Assembly: GCA_023374025.1 (NCBI GenBank)
Contig: SIJG01000040.1
Location: forward strand, 543,201 to 607,200
DNA: 64,000 nucleotides
Source: Heterodera schachtii
Taxonomy: Eukaryota; Nematoda; Chromadorea; Rhabditida; Heteroderidae
Direction of reading: 5' to 3'
Shown here: one piece after another, positions 1 through 11,360 of the stretch
How positions within the stretch are numbered: the stretch's first letter is position 1
Layout: each line of letters starts with the position of its first letter
Notes under the pieces: generated by a model
What the model was told of the DNA's origin: nothing
What the model saw: only the letters and a program-made list of their open reading frames with translations
The model's database searches: none
Made by a program: the position numbers and the translations under genes

Positions 1-1677
1 TTATTCAAAAAAATGAATAATTTGAAAAAAAAATAAATTTCAGATAAAAATATACATTTTCGAAAGATTAATAAATAAATTTAAAAAAATGCAAAACCTA
101 GGCTTTTTAATAATAACGTACGTTCTATAGAAACCTAACAGATTTCTCATTTTTTAAAAATACAAGAATTTAGTGGATAACAAATTATTATATATTATTA
201 TTTTCTTTGGTTGCTGTCGATGGTCGCAGAAATGGATAAAATTGCTCAAAATTAACATTTGACGCATTAATCATCCATCAATATTGAACACACGAAAATG
301 AATAAATAATAGCAGATAATTAATTTATAAAAAATAAAATTATTTGATAAATTGAAAAGGAGGTAAACGAATATCAACAAATTTGAAAAACCTTTATTAG
401 CATAAATGGATTTACTAAAAAACCCAAGATTTAATTTTGATGAAAATTATTAAATATATGTAGTAAAAATAAAGTCAAAATTCATTTCATGAGCAACATT
501 TTCTAGTTTTTTATTTTTAACACCTAAAAGCCTTAAAAAAATTTGAAAAAAAAATCAACTATTTTGGAGTTTTGCCCAAAATTTGTTAACAAAATACAGT
601 AAAAACGAAAAAACACACCTAAGAATCGACCTGAAAATTTTTAAAAATATACACCTAATAAATGGGAAATTTAATAAAAAAAAAATACATCTCCAAAATT
701 ATTATTTCTTTTCTTGATAAAATTTTTGATTTTTAAAATTATGTATCGAATTAATAATTGGCATAATTTTGTTTCTTTTAAAAGAAAATTTTCTGAATTT
801 TTTTTCGAATGTTATGACCAAAGATCTCAAAAACTGACTTTTTTAGGCCTGTAGACCATAATTTTTTTAAACCTTATGAAATTTTTTGAATTTTGCAATG
901 TAAATAGAGAACATTATTCGTTTTCGATTTTAAACCCCAAATATTGGACTCACATTTTGTCTAATTCTGTGCTCTCTATCCATCGACTGTTCTGTCACTG
1001 TTTGTTAGAACACTCTCTCCATTTTCTCTCTGTTTTGCTGTCCATTTTTTAATTACACACACATTCACCTCATCCTTCCTCTTTTTCTCTTCCTTTAATG
1101 CTATTTTCTAAATTGTTCTCACATTTATTTCCTTATTTCTCTGTCTCATTCTGTCGCATTTCGTTCTTTCGCTCGCTCTTTTTCTCTACTTTATGCTTCT
1201 GTGCTTTTTTTTTTGTTCTCTTGTGCCGTTCTTCCCTTTATGTCTCTTTTTATCAATGTCTCTCCCCCAGTACAAAGGCAATCTTTCATATTTTATCTTC
1301 ACTTTATCACTCTTTTATGCGTAAACCAAAAGCGCGGCGCTTACAGAGCAAAAACGGCATTCCATGGGGGGGGGGGTTGAGTAAATGGCCATTTATCATT
1401 ATTAATTGTTACTAACTAATAAGTGACGGTAATTAATAGTTTTCCCCTCCCATTTTCACCTTTTCTTCGTCGGTTTAGCAAATCACATCGAATTTTTAAA
1501 AGTCGGCTTCACTTGTTGGCACCTCCATTTTTAATGCCTGTTTTGGGGGTTTTAGAGCCTAAAGCCTACCTATTTTGGCAGTTTTTAGAGCCTAAATATA
1601 GCTCTAATAATAATTGGAAATAGTTATGAGTAATTGAAATTTTTAAAATTTAGCAATTCAATTTTATTTAGCTAATT
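1..1677. other. Intergenic, AT-rich, no gene seen
   Basis: No exon-like sequence with consistent splice signals was found on either strand. Positions about 960-1350 form a pyrimidine-rich tract on the plus strand (Phe/Leu/Ser-rich when translated), followed by a run of nine G around 1368. A strong 3' splice-like stretch (tttatttag) ends just before the ATG at 1678 and could be an SL trans-splice acceptor for the next gene. Confidence 0.5.
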
Positions 1678-1988
1678 ATGGCCAAAAGAACCAAAAAGGC
1701 TATTATTCGAAAAAATCAAAAGCAAAAATCTATTCACAAGGCACGAAAACCGACAAATCGCCGCCAAAAAGTGAGTTTTGATTTTATTGTAATGAACTGT
1801 TTAAAAATTTTAAAACTCAACAGGAAACTGACAGCAGTGACTCTGACTCCGGATACGAAAGGGATTTTTGCGACGGAGTTGCAGCAGAACTCTTGCAAAA
1901 AATTTGCAGAGCCGTACGTGTCAAGGGAATGAAGCGGCAAATGATCGAACACCAACCCCTATCAGATATTACAGGAAAATACGGATAG
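1678..1988 (+). CDS. Small basic/acidic protein, two exons, function unknown
   Basis: Exons 1678-1770 and 1824-1988 flank a 53 bp GT-AG intron (gtgagt...caacag) in phase 0, giving 85 residues. The first 31 residues are almost all Lys, Arg, Gln and Asn and could act as a nuclear localisation or nucleic-acid-binding tail. The second exon starts acidic (a Ser/Asp run) and continues as a probable helix. There is no signal peptide. An acceptor-like tttatttag lies 7 bases before the ATG, so the mRNA may be trans-spliced. I do not recognise the family. The intron fit and lack of in-frame stops after splicing support a real gene, but more exons downstream cannot be excluded. Confidence 0.5.
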
Positions 1989-2949
1989 TGTGAGTTAGCT
2001 TTTTCAATTTTTAAAATTTTTAAAGACCCTGGCAACTTTTACCGTCCCCTCGAGGGACGGTCCCAGTAATTTAGCAAATTGTTCAGTGTTGGAGGCAGGC
2101 CAATAGTCAAAAAAATTTCGGAGGGCGGCGAACTTTTTTTTTGCATTTCGGACTAAAAATTTTTTATTATTTTCAGCGACGGAGAGAAAAATCAGGAATT
2201 TTGTAGAAGTTTTGCTCTAAGAAACTAAAATTTTTTGCCATTTTTGTGGTCAAATTTGCAAAAATATAAAGAGTCCAATGATGATGATAAACGACGCCGA
2301 GAAAATTTTTTTTTAGAAATTTTATTGAATATAGCAAGAAAATTGTTAATTTTCAAAATATTTTTTTGAAGTTTGGCAGGTTACCTTTCTCCCACTATAT
2401 GACCGTCATATTCCCGTTTTATTAAAAAAACAAACAAAGAATAATCAAACAAAAAGCCTTTCGGATTGCTTCTGTTCGACTAAATCTACTAAATCCATTG
2501 GTTTTAGACTGACTTACTTAAGTAATCAAGAGATTTCTAGTTATACAATATTTATCCAATTTTTATTTAAAATGTTTTTTTGGCTGACTTTCGGGGTTTT
2601 TCGTGATTTTACCGATCCAACAACCGGTCTAAACTCCCCTATATTTTTTTAGCACATTTATTCTGGTCATATCTCACGGACACTTGAGATTTCTGAAAGG
2701 ACTTAAATAAATTTAACATTTTTTCTTTATTAAAAAAAAATTTTAGGTTCTACAACCTCTTTTGATTGAGTTTGATGTAATAATACCAGCAAGTTTATTA
2801 TTTTTTTTTACTTTGACAAATCTTTTCTATATTAATTTTCTTAAAACTTTTTAAATTTAAAACTAAAAAGCTCAATTACAACTAAGAACTCACACCAGTT
2901 AAACTAAACTTAGCATTTTATATTTCAAAATCATAAGACCGTAATTGAA
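1989..2949. other. Intergenic, no gene seen
   Basis: AT-rich sequence without a supportable exon. A short inverted repeat (CCGTCCC ... GGGACGG, about 2042-2060) lies about 55 bp after the preceding stop codon and may be a 3'-UTR or spacer hairpin. Confidence 0.45.
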
Positions 2950-3388
2950 GAATGTTTCTTTCCATCTTTTCAGAGTTGCACTTCCAATTCCCAGTTTCTT
3001 GGCAATTATTTGATCATTCATTTTTTGTTTTTTTCTTTAAATTCGAAATATTGCTTAATTTGTCCTCATTGGTGTTGTGCTTTTAAACAACAAATTACAA
3101 ATGAATTTATTTAAAAAATTTCCTCACTTTTATGGTAATTGGCTTCAATTCTTTATTCAATTTAAAAAATGTAAATTCATAAAGCCCAATTCCTTCGCAA
3201 ATTCTTTCTGTGTGCGTTGGCCAAACAATTGTTTAAATTCATCAATTTCTTCATTGAGCTTTTGCTTTTTTTCCTCATAAAATTGCTTTTTAATTAACCA
3301 TTTCTGTATTAATATTGGGTTAAATTTTGCCGGATTCAATTAAAAAATAAAGCAAAAATATAATAAATATTAAATGCCACAAATGCAT
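2950..3388 (-). pseudogene. Decayed copy of the secreted triple-HTH family
   Basis: On the minus strand an ATG at 3388 starts a hydrophobic leader very like that of the intact copies, ending in the family motif ESGKI and then a stop. The sequence jumps from that point straight to the end of repeat 1 and into repeat 2 (readable at 3339-3157, with the motif KEFAKELG), so the acidic linker and most of repeat 1 are deleted. Repeat 2 then runs into a stop. A remnant of the third repeat follows at about 3070-2950 (motifs AKKLGIG and LKRWK are readable) but with a frame shift. This is a clear relic of the gene at 4443-5199, in the same orientation and 1 kb away, consistent with local duplication and loss. 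Confidence 0.8.
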
Positions 3389-3448
3389 TTTTACAATTTG
3401 TAATTTTTTTGAATATAAAATTGTTTGCATACATTATTTATTTAATTG

Positions 3449-3560
3449 AATTGCTCAGTAAAGTTTAGTTTTTAGGCTAAAATAATTTATGTTTTTGTTT
3501 TTTTATTCATAAAATCACCCATTGATTTTTTGGCTAAATAATTATTTAAAATGCACATAA
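3449..3560 (-). promoter_or_regulatory. Shared upstream block of the HTH family (copy 1)
   Basis: Read on the minus strand, this contains CTAAAAAC, TGAGCAATTCA and, further upstream, AAATCAATGGGTGATTTTAT, all found at the same spacing before other members. It sits 60-170 bp upstream of the decayed copy's ATG. It is probably promoter sequence carried along with the gene duplications. Its function is inferred from position only. Confidence 0.55.
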
Positions 3561-4442
3561 ATTGTTTGGCTAATAGTAAGGCCTGACGCGCTAACAAAAT
3601 GTAATAAGGAACAAATCATCATATTTAATAATGAAAAACGGTGCAAAAAATTTTTTTAAATAAATTTTCGTCTATTTTTTATTTCATAAGTCTTTCCAAA
3701 AAAACTGACGGGATAGATTAATATTCATGCACCTGTAAAAACGGAACATTAAAACTAAAAATCATCAAAATTTAGTTGGGTTTTAAAGATAACCAAATAT
3801 TTAAATGCGACAAAATTATTTTATTAATTAAATAATGTCCTGACGGTATAGGTGTTGTCTGATATTGAGATAAACAAAATTGAAAAAGTCCTATTCACAC
3901 AAATTGAGCTGAAAAAATCAAGTAAAGCATGTTTTTATTGAATGATCGATTGACAAATCATAAGCCAATTTCTCGGCCAACGACGAATTTGTAGATGACA
4001 TGCAATAAAATCTCAATTCGTATTCCCGATTTATTATTATTTTTTTTACGTGTGAGCCAGTAATACGATAAACTGTTCATATGCTTATTTATGAACAGAG
4101 TCGTGAAAAGAAAGTTTCAGGATCTGTGGGAATGCGGCAATTTATGGAATTTCGGGGGATTGTGGATGGTCCAAATAGTCCAAATATTGGCGAAAGTTGA
4201 ATAAATTTTAAAAAGCAAATCTTGATAAAAGAACAATTTGATTATTCAATTTATTCAAAATTTAAAACAGCCAAAAGGAGAAGTGAATTGGATAAAATTT
4301 GAAAAGAAATATTTCGAAGTAAAACTCATTAAGAATGTAAAATGTTTTGCCGGCGGTGCCTAATGGTACCAGTGGAAAATTTGGCATAGTGTTGGAGAAA
4401 AAAAAGGTAAAATTACACAAAATTTGAATGGAAATGCCTATT
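3561..4442. other. Intergenic, no gene seen
   Basis: AT-rich spacer between the decayed and the intact HTH copies. No exon with signal peptide, splice sites or recognisable motif was found. Confidence 0.45.
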
Positions 4443-5199
4443 TTAATTCTCAATTAGTTCAATGTCCTTTTTCCAGCTGTACAGAGTTGCAATCCCAATT
4501 CCCAATTCCTTGGCAATTATTTCGTCGCTAATTTTTGGGCTTTTTTCTTTGATTTCTAAATATTGATTCATCTTTCTTAATCGGTCCTCATTTGAATATT
4601 TATTCAATTCTAAAATAAAAAACATTTTAATGTATCAAAATTCTCTCACTTTTATGGTAATTTGGCACCAATTCTTTTTTCCATTTTATAAATGTTTCTT
4701 TTGAAATGCCCAATTCCTTCACAAATTCTTTTTGTTTGCCTTTGCCATATACTTCTTTAAATTCACCAAATCGTTCAATGAATTTGCCCTTTTTCATCTC
4801 ATAAAATTGCTTTTTTATTTTTGTTTTATTTAAATTTAAATCATTTTTCCATTTTTGTATTAATCTTCTATTTGCGCCTAATAATTTTCCAATTTTATTC
4901 TCAATTTTGCTTTGGACTTTGTTTTGATATTTTCCTTTTGCTCTTAATTTTTCCTTAATTGCTTCAAATTTTCTAATTATTTCTCTTTTTTGTTGGCCAT
5001 TCGGACTGCTTACATTTTCTCCATCCATTTGATCAACTTCCGTATTTTCATTTTGTTCAATTTTTATCATCACTTTTTCTTCTCTTTCATTTTTGTTCCA
5101 TTCGTCACCAAATATTTCATCAAAATTTGGTTGGATTTTGCCGGATTCATTTGCAAAAATAAAAAAAAATATATTAAATGTTAAATACCAGAAATTCAT
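4443..5199 (-). CDS. Secreted triple helix-turn-helix-repeat protein, copy 1
   Basis: Exons (minus) are 5199-4650 and 4609-4443, with a 40 bp intron (gtgagag...attttag, phase 1), giving 238 residues. Residues 1-19 form a hydrophobic signal peptide. A short ESGKI motif and an acidic NFDEIFG region follow, then a Glu/Asp/Asn linker. Three similar repeats come next: about 72-120, 131-176 and 187-233. Each has the form of a helix-turn-helix (KLLG or KELG, a turn, then a helix ending in W-K-K; Trp117, Trp173, Trp229). The fold resembles transposase or homeodomain-like HTH units. No catalytic residues are seen. I do not recognise a named family. A secreted protein with DNA-binding-type repeats suggests a nuclear-targeted effector, which is inference. 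Confidence 0.8.
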
Positions 5200-5259
5200 T
5201 TGTACAATTTATATATTTTTTAATATAAAAATTCTTTTACAACACTATTTATGTGAATG

Positions 5260-5385
5260 AATTGCTCAATAACGTTGAGTTTTTTAGTCCAAAATAATTA
5301 ATGATTTTGTTATCTTTTTATTCATAAAATTGTAATTGCCTAATGATTTTTGGCTAAATTTCTATTCAAAAATTTTCATCTTTTT
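5260..5385 (-). promoter_or_regulatory. Shared upstream block of the HTH family (copy 2)
   Basis: On the minus strand this carries TTTTGGACTAAAAAACTCAA and TGAGCAATTCATTCACATAA within about 60-100 bp of the ATG at 5199, almost identical to the block before the plus-strand gene at 21925. Conservation in noncoding AT-rich DNA between copies 16 kb apart suggests either recent duplication or constraint. Confidence 0.6.
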
Positions 5386-5556
5386 TCAAAAAAGTTATTG
5401 TCAAAATTCTGAATTATTGTGGGTGGTTTCAATTAGTCGCCAAATTTATTTAAAAATAAAAATAGGCTTATTTTTTAGCAAAAGTTTTTTTTTTCACAAA
5501 AATTAATAAAAAAAAAATTGGTCAACATCTATTTATGAGATATTAACAACACCATA

Positions 5557-5625
5557 TACAGTCATGGTCATATGTTTAGGACCACTTGTTTTTTCTTAAA
5601 ATTTTGGTCAATAAAAAGTCGTCTG
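5557..5625 (+). mobile_element. Possible Tc1/mariner terminal fragment
   Basis: A TA dinucleotide is followed by CAGTCATGGTCATATGTTTA and an aggaccactt segment, the type of sequence found at Tc1/mariner inverted termini. No matching inverted end was found within the next few kilobases, so at best this is a solo end. It could also be chance similarity. Confidence 0.3.
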
Positions 5626-5747
5626 ATTTCAAAAGACCAAAACCCTTTGGCAATTTTTGTAGCATTTTTTATGAGCTTTCGAATTATACCATTCATTTGG
5701 CAAACTGATGTTTGGCAAAAGAATGGAATTGATGAGTCATGGTGATT

Positions 5748-5850
5748 TTTTAAGCAAAATAATTAATGTTTTTTAATTTTTTAAATCATAAAAAGGTCCA
5801 TTGATTTATTGGCTAAATTTTTATTTTAAAACTTTCATGGACAATTATTA
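5748..5850 (-). repeat. Second, orphan copy of the HTH upstream block
   Basis: Minus-strand similarity to the distal half of the block at 5260-5385 (ttggctaaat, ccattgattt and the aataattaatg segments in the same order). It has no gene of the family directly downstream, only the next block. It probably marks a deleted or partly duplicated family member. Confidence 0.45.
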
Positions 5851-6379
5851 AAATAATGTATTTTTTCTAATAAATTTTTTAATTCATTATAAATCAAGGC
5901 ATTATCATTGTAACATTATGTAAGTAAATTAAAATATTATAATCACTCTGATGGTTTGTTTTAAATTTATATTAATGAAAAAGAAAAAATAAATAAAAAA
6001 AAAGGAAAAAACTTTTTTTTTCAAATTCCCTATAACTCTTCTCTGTTAGCACTTTTGAATCTAAAAATGTATGTGAAATCAGCCCTTTAAACTAGGAAAG
6101 TAATTAAATTTTTCATAATTAAATTGAATAATGAGAAATGCATTATTCTGTAGGCTATGAATTAATTTGATGTCTCACCCGTTTGACTATAACCTTTCCA
6201 AATCACCTAACAGAAACTTGCTTCACTATATTATATGAATAAACCATGAAATTTTGAAAAAAATCACATTTATCGATGCCAACCAACTAAATGCCAAAAA
6301 TAAAAACAGATAATCCAATAGTGATTAAAATGACTCAGTCACTCGATGACTCATCAATCTTGTCTGTCGAATTCGTAAA
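5851..6379. other. Intergenic, no gene seen
   Basis: AT-rich spacer, largely A and T runs, without a supportable exon. Confidence 0.45.
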
Positions 6380-7156
6380 TTATTTCTTTCCTCCGTATGT
6401 GTATGGGTAATAATACATATAATAGTATGACGGATTGTAAGTGGCTGACGACGAATCATCCGACGAAGAACGAAGCTTTTAAAAAAAATGTTCATAAAAA
6501 CTATTAAAAAATAATAATATGATCCAAAGGCGTACCATTTTTTGTAAATTTATAATAATTTTTTTCAAATACCAACAATTCTACATTCTTGGTATAATTT
6601 GGGTATCTCTTAATGAAATTACTTATATGTTAGCAGGGTAATTTCAAAAAATTTTCATATTTTTTCTTAAATTTTGTGTTAAAATTTTCATGCTTTTCTA
6701 GAAAGTAAATTGCTATGAAGCAATATTTTTAATGTATAATCTCTGAGAAATTTCGGCAATTCTTTTTTATTTTGAAGAAAATGCAGTTTTGGGATGGCAC
6801 GATCTGGCTGATACGAAAATTTTGGTTTGACCAAAAAATAAAATTATTTTATTTATTTTTTCCTTGTTTTGCGTCATCATTACCTTCCAACTTCCGCTCG
6901 ACGCGTCATAGCTGTAATACGGATTATTGTCAGATGCGCTGCTACCGTAGTAACTGTAGTACGGGTTGTAATAGTAGGCAGGGTAATACTGTAAAGGAAA
7001 AAAAAAAGAAAATTCATTATTAAGTCATAAATATTTACATATTGGCCAGCGTTGGAAACGTGAATGATCATCGGCGTAAATACGACGAGGAAACTTAAGT
7101 AAAAATTTTAAATATTTTTTAAAATTTCTTTACCAGATCATTCGGGTCATAAGCAT
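6380..7156 (-). CDS. Small tyrosine-rich secreted protein
   Basis: Four exons on the minus strand: 7156-7134, 7093-7039, 6988-6884 and 6475-6380. Introns are 40, 50 and 408 bp, all GT-AG, and phases agree at every junction, giving 92 residues. Residues 1-24 make a good signal peptide ending in SNAG. The mature part is dominated by Tyr (YYY and YY clusters) with Pro, Ser, Asn and Gly, no cysteine and an acidic Ser/Asp patch around 64-71, ending GGKK. Such composition recalls cross-linkable structural or eggshell/cuticle-type proteins or secreted gland peptides, but I do not recognise a family. An ATGCCA hexamer, the core of the dorsal-gland promoter motif described in cyst nematodes, lies about 65 bp upstream, but a hexamer can occur by chance. 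Confidence 0.78.
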
Positions 7157-9094
7157 TATGAGTTGAGATAATTGAGCGTGCTAAATACAAAAAAGCATTA
7201 AAATTGGTATTAAATAATGGCATATGTATTAATTATGTTAATTATTACTCGAAACTTTTGTTGATTGAGACCAGAGACAAATAATCCTGAAAATTTATAC
7301 AACAATATATTTTATATGCATAGAATTTTGGCTTCGAGTGCTTGACAAAAAAAAGTGTTTCGATTAAATGAGAAAAAACAAATTATTTTTACATTTTATG
7401 AGTAGGAGGAAAGCCAATTTAAAGGATTTTTTTGAAAGGGCCAAAATCTTTTTTTTTAATTCAAAACAATTTAAGGGGCATTAATTCCTTGGGCCTAAGT
7501 CATTTCATGAATATTTAAAACTAAAAATTTTCCCGGCGGTTCCGTTCCTAAAAATATTCAAAAAGCATCTTTGAATTATGGTCACTTTAAAGACAAAGCC
7601 TTATGCAAATTATACTTGGCCTCAATAATTTGCTAAAATTAATTTTATTTATTTTTAAATTTTAATTTTCACTATTTCCAAACTTCATTAAATGAGCAAA
7701 GCCACCATTTAAAAAGGCACCAATGAATTGGTGCAGTGAATTTGCTTTTGGAAAAAAGTTGTGTCATTATTTGAACGGGATTTAATCTTTGTTTGCCCGC
7801 TTTTCACTCAGCTTTTAAATGCGCATACAAAAATGATTTTGGATGTGAACAGCACAAAAGAAAATGCTTAATGCCCAAAGGCTTAAATAAAATAAAATTT
7901 AAAAAAATAAAAGTGGCAAGAAATGAAAAGGAATTAAATGAGTGACAAATGTTGACAACTTTTTTTTAAATTGTTTGAGCTTTTGCCGAATTTTGTTAGA
8001 AGAAAATAAAAATTGAGGAATAAAAAAAAGACATTTATTATTATCATTATTATGCAATTTAAAGTAAAAAATCAAATCAAAATTAATTTTGTAAAATTCA
8101 TAAAATATTTAAAAGTCAAAAAAAAAGTAAAATTGAAAATATTCAATAAATAAAAAATAAATAAGGAATATAGAAAATTTATTACCATAATTACACGTTT
8201 CTTAATTTTTGGAGTTTTTACATCTTTGCTCAAAAGCATTAAATTAAATATTTTTTTGGCATACTTTTTTTTTTATTAAATATTGCGAAAATTTTTGAAA
8301 TATTATAAGAATAATACAAAACCTGAATAATATCAATGTTTTAAAATATTATTGCTTTGAGTAAAATTAGGTTAAATTTTTTCGAAAATGGTCAATTTTG
8401 CTCGACTTATCATTTTCAGCATTAATTTCGAGCTTTATTTTGAGTCTTTTTTGAATTCTTTATACAAATTAATTGTAATAAAAAAATAAAATTAATATTT
8501 TATATTTAATAAATCGATTATTCGATTATTCACTTCATTTAATTCATCATTAGTCAATAGCATCATAATTTCAATTTAGAAATTTTTAATCATGTATATA
8601 TTAGTATTAAAAAATAACATTATTATAAGTTAATATTATTTAATTGCTTTTGAGGAAAATTCGTTAAAATTTTGTCAGCCCAAGGTGGTTTTTTCTTGAC
8701 TTATCATTTTCACAGTTAATTTCAAAATTTGATTAAAATCTTTAATAAAAACTAAATGTAATAAAAAAATTTATTAAAAAAATGTATCATTTCACTTTTA
8801 AATTCGAATTTTTTTTAATTTATTTATTTTTATTATTTTTACAAATTTTTGTTTAATTAAATCCTAAATAAATATATTTGTAAAAAAAATTAATTAATAA
8901 TTTATATGTATATAAATCGACTAATCGATTACTCACTTTATATTATATGAATCCATCACCTACGCAACAGCTTCATAATTTATTTTTCTAATATTTTTTT
9001 ATCATAAAAAGCAATTAATAACTCAATATTATTTTTTTATATCTTTTAAAATTATTTTATTTAATTTAACAGTTAAAATTCCAATCCAATAAAT
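7157..9094. other. Long AT-rich intergenic region, no gene seen
   Basis: No exon could be supported. There are many poly-A/T runs. A loosely repeated stretch around 8340-8560 and 8640-8960 shares phrases such as cgacttatcattttca and taaatcgattattcgattactcac-like segments, suggesting an old, diverged duplication of about 300-400 bp. Confidence 0.4.
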
Positions 9095-10420
9095 ATGAAT
9101 TTGGTATTTCTACTTTTATTATTGAAAATATTAATGGATAGTTGTTGTTTGGCCGGTAAAAATGATGGTGGGAAGAACAAAAAAATACGTAAACATTATT
9201 TTATTTAATTCTTATGATTATTTAAAACGAATTGATTTTTTATCATAAATTTAATAAATTTGCTCACTTATTGAAAAATTACTTTTAAGGTGACTTTATC
9301 GGCCTTCTTGACCAACAGATAGCCCAATTTTCAAATGATTCATATAATACAGAAGGACAGTCACAGGGTAGATATGGTATTTTTGAAACAATTCTAGGGT
9401 TAATTCATTATTTTTCACGGATTTTCTATGGCTTTGATTTCGAAAATTTAGAAACTTAAAGATTCTTAAATTTTTTAATTATTTAAGAGCAAACACAAGC
9501 TCAACAAGAGGTCGACGTCATAGCAAGTTTAAACCCAAATGTTGCTTCAACTTCAACTGCAAATGTTGCTTTAACCTCTACTGCTGCTCCTGCTGCTGCT
9601 GCTAGTGGTATTGGGCCGGTTCTATTGAAAATATCCTCGTGATTTGTTACGGTTTTGTACGGTAATAGGAGCGTTTGAAACTATTTTTTAAGCGCCAATG
9701 TTTTTGAGCATTTCTGTTTTTGCAATTCAAATTTACACCAATAAATTGCATCAATTTATTTTGTAGACAAAATGAAAAACTGTAATTTATTGTAGTAATT
9801 CGAGAAGTTTAGTTCTGACATAGATGAGAAGCGATTCGTTTACGGATTTTTTTAAATGGCAGAAAAAATAATAATTGTTTATTTGGATATACCATTCGAA
9901 AGAGAAAACTTTGGGCTTTTTAATAAGCCATATTTCAAATTTTAAATTGCGTTCATACATTTTCATGTTTTTTTTAAATCACCAACTTCAAAAAATAATT
10001 TTTTCGAAATTTTTTAAATGAATTTTAATTCCAAGATTCAGCAAAAGAAAAAAAAATCAATTGTGAATATACCAGATGAAAGCATATTTTTCTATAAAAA
10101 TATTTTCCATTATTATTTTATCGAATAAAAATTTGCTTTAATATTTTCTAAGATGACAGTCATGAACGCTACATTGACGAATTATTAAATGACGGTGTTA
10201 GCCAACTCCCAAAAACTTGCGTCAAAAAAGCGATTAGCACAAATCAACAAAATTCTAATACTGTTGCTTCGTCTTCTAAATCATCTAAAGGTAATAAATA
10301 TTCGCTTCTTAAATACGCAAATTTTCTTGTCAACTCCAAGAATTAAATACTTTACGGGTATTAAAATCGCACAATTATAATACTAATCATTTAACCATAC
10401 AAATTGAATGTTTTACATAA
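9095..10420 (+). CDS. Secreted Ala/Ser/Gln-rich protein, five exons
   Basis: Exons are 9095-9188, 9290-9367, 9488-9607, 10153-10290 and 10341-10420. Introns are 101, 120, 545 and 50 bp, every junction is GT-AG and every one is phase 1, giving 169 residues. Residues 1-20 form a Leu-rich signal peptide ending in CCLAG. The mature protein begins Lys/Asp/Gly-rich, then has a possible amphipathic helix (DFIGLLDQQIAQF). A Gln/Val segment follows, then a low-complexity Ala/Thr/Ser stretch encoded by GCT repeats, and a final part with DELLNDG and a Ser/Lys run. The uniform phase-1 exon pattern supports the model. I do not recognise the family. The central repeat and secretion are what can be said. 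Confidence 0.72.
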
Positions 10421-10507
10421 ATTAAAGTTTTATGGAGACACGAAACTTCTGTTCGAAGTGCTGACAAGGGAACAACCTGAACTATAAGTGTTTAAATCAC
10501 TTTAGAG

Positions 10508-10769
10508 CAGGGATGGCACGGAATTCCGAGTTTCGACTTAAATTGGCCCCTAAATTGAAAACATTAAATTTCACTTTTTAGTCTCTGGTTTAGAGTTCTA
10601 AAACTTAGGCCTATTAAAACACTTAAAAACTTAAGTTATTTTATAACTTTTCAAAAATTCCGAGTCCCGGCTACCGACATTTTTGCGCTCGGAATAGCCG
10701 TTACAAAAAATTTTGGGCCTCCGAATTCCAACTTCCGAAAATTTTTGGGGCCTCGGAATGTCATCCCTG
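10508..10769. mobile_element. hAT-type MITE, degenerate
   Basis: The left end CAGGGATGGCACGGAATTCC is mirrored at the right by an inverted GGAATGTCATCCCTG. The flanks ctttagag and gtgtagaa agree at five of eight positions, as for an old 8 bp target duplication typical of hAT elements. It is 262 bp long with no coding capacity. The inside has further inverted phrases (ttccgagt, ggaat) that would fold. Confidence 0.6.
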
Positions 10770-11360
10770 GTGTAGAATATAGTCAATTTGCTATTGTAAT
10801 TTTTTGGCTTTGTTTACCCTGAACCTAAAACTGAATTGAAAAATTGGTCAAATGAAAATACTCACAAAAATTCGTTAATTTAATGCGGTTTTCCTTCATG
10901 TATTTTAATGATCATTTATCATGGGTTCGGACCCGCTCGACAGATGATGAATTATTTTGATTTTTCTTTAAAGTATTATTCCACCAAGCATCTTTTTATT
11001 CACTTTATTTTATTTTATTTGTGATACTATTTAAAGATAATTTTTTTCTGGTAATTTTTAAAAAAAGTTTCATAACTCTTATGAATTTAAAAAAATGATC
11101 ATGTTTTGATCGATTCCTTAGGATCATTTTGGGGGTCAGGACCAATGTTGAATTTTCATCAGTAATAATTATAAAATTTTCTTTAATTTCTGCGCCTAAT
11201 TTAATTACTTAAAATTTATTATAAAAAAAAATTAATTAAAAAACCAATAAATTTAGAACAGAAAAGCAAGGAAAATATTCCGATTCCAAAACTATTTTTT
11301 CTAAAAACTCGAACAAATTCCATAAGTCACAAAACAATAGCAGAAAGTATACATGAGCAT
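10770..11360. other. Intergenic upstream of the chromodomain gene
   Basis: No separate gene seen. The reading frame of the next gene stays open upstream of the first Met for over 100 bases, and an acceptor-like aaatttag lies at about 11255. An additional 5' exon or a trans-splice site may therefore exist here. Confidence 0.4.

Noticed and set aside
1098..1415. 105-residue Phe/Ser/Leu-rich open frame
   Set aside because: It is a translation of a pyrimidine-rich tract, with no homology, splice sites or domain.
6772..7023. 83-residue plus-strand frame with Cys/Arg-rich C-terminus
   Set aside because: It is the antisense of the tyrosine-rich exon at 6884-6988, whose splice structure and signal peptide on the minus strand are far better supported.
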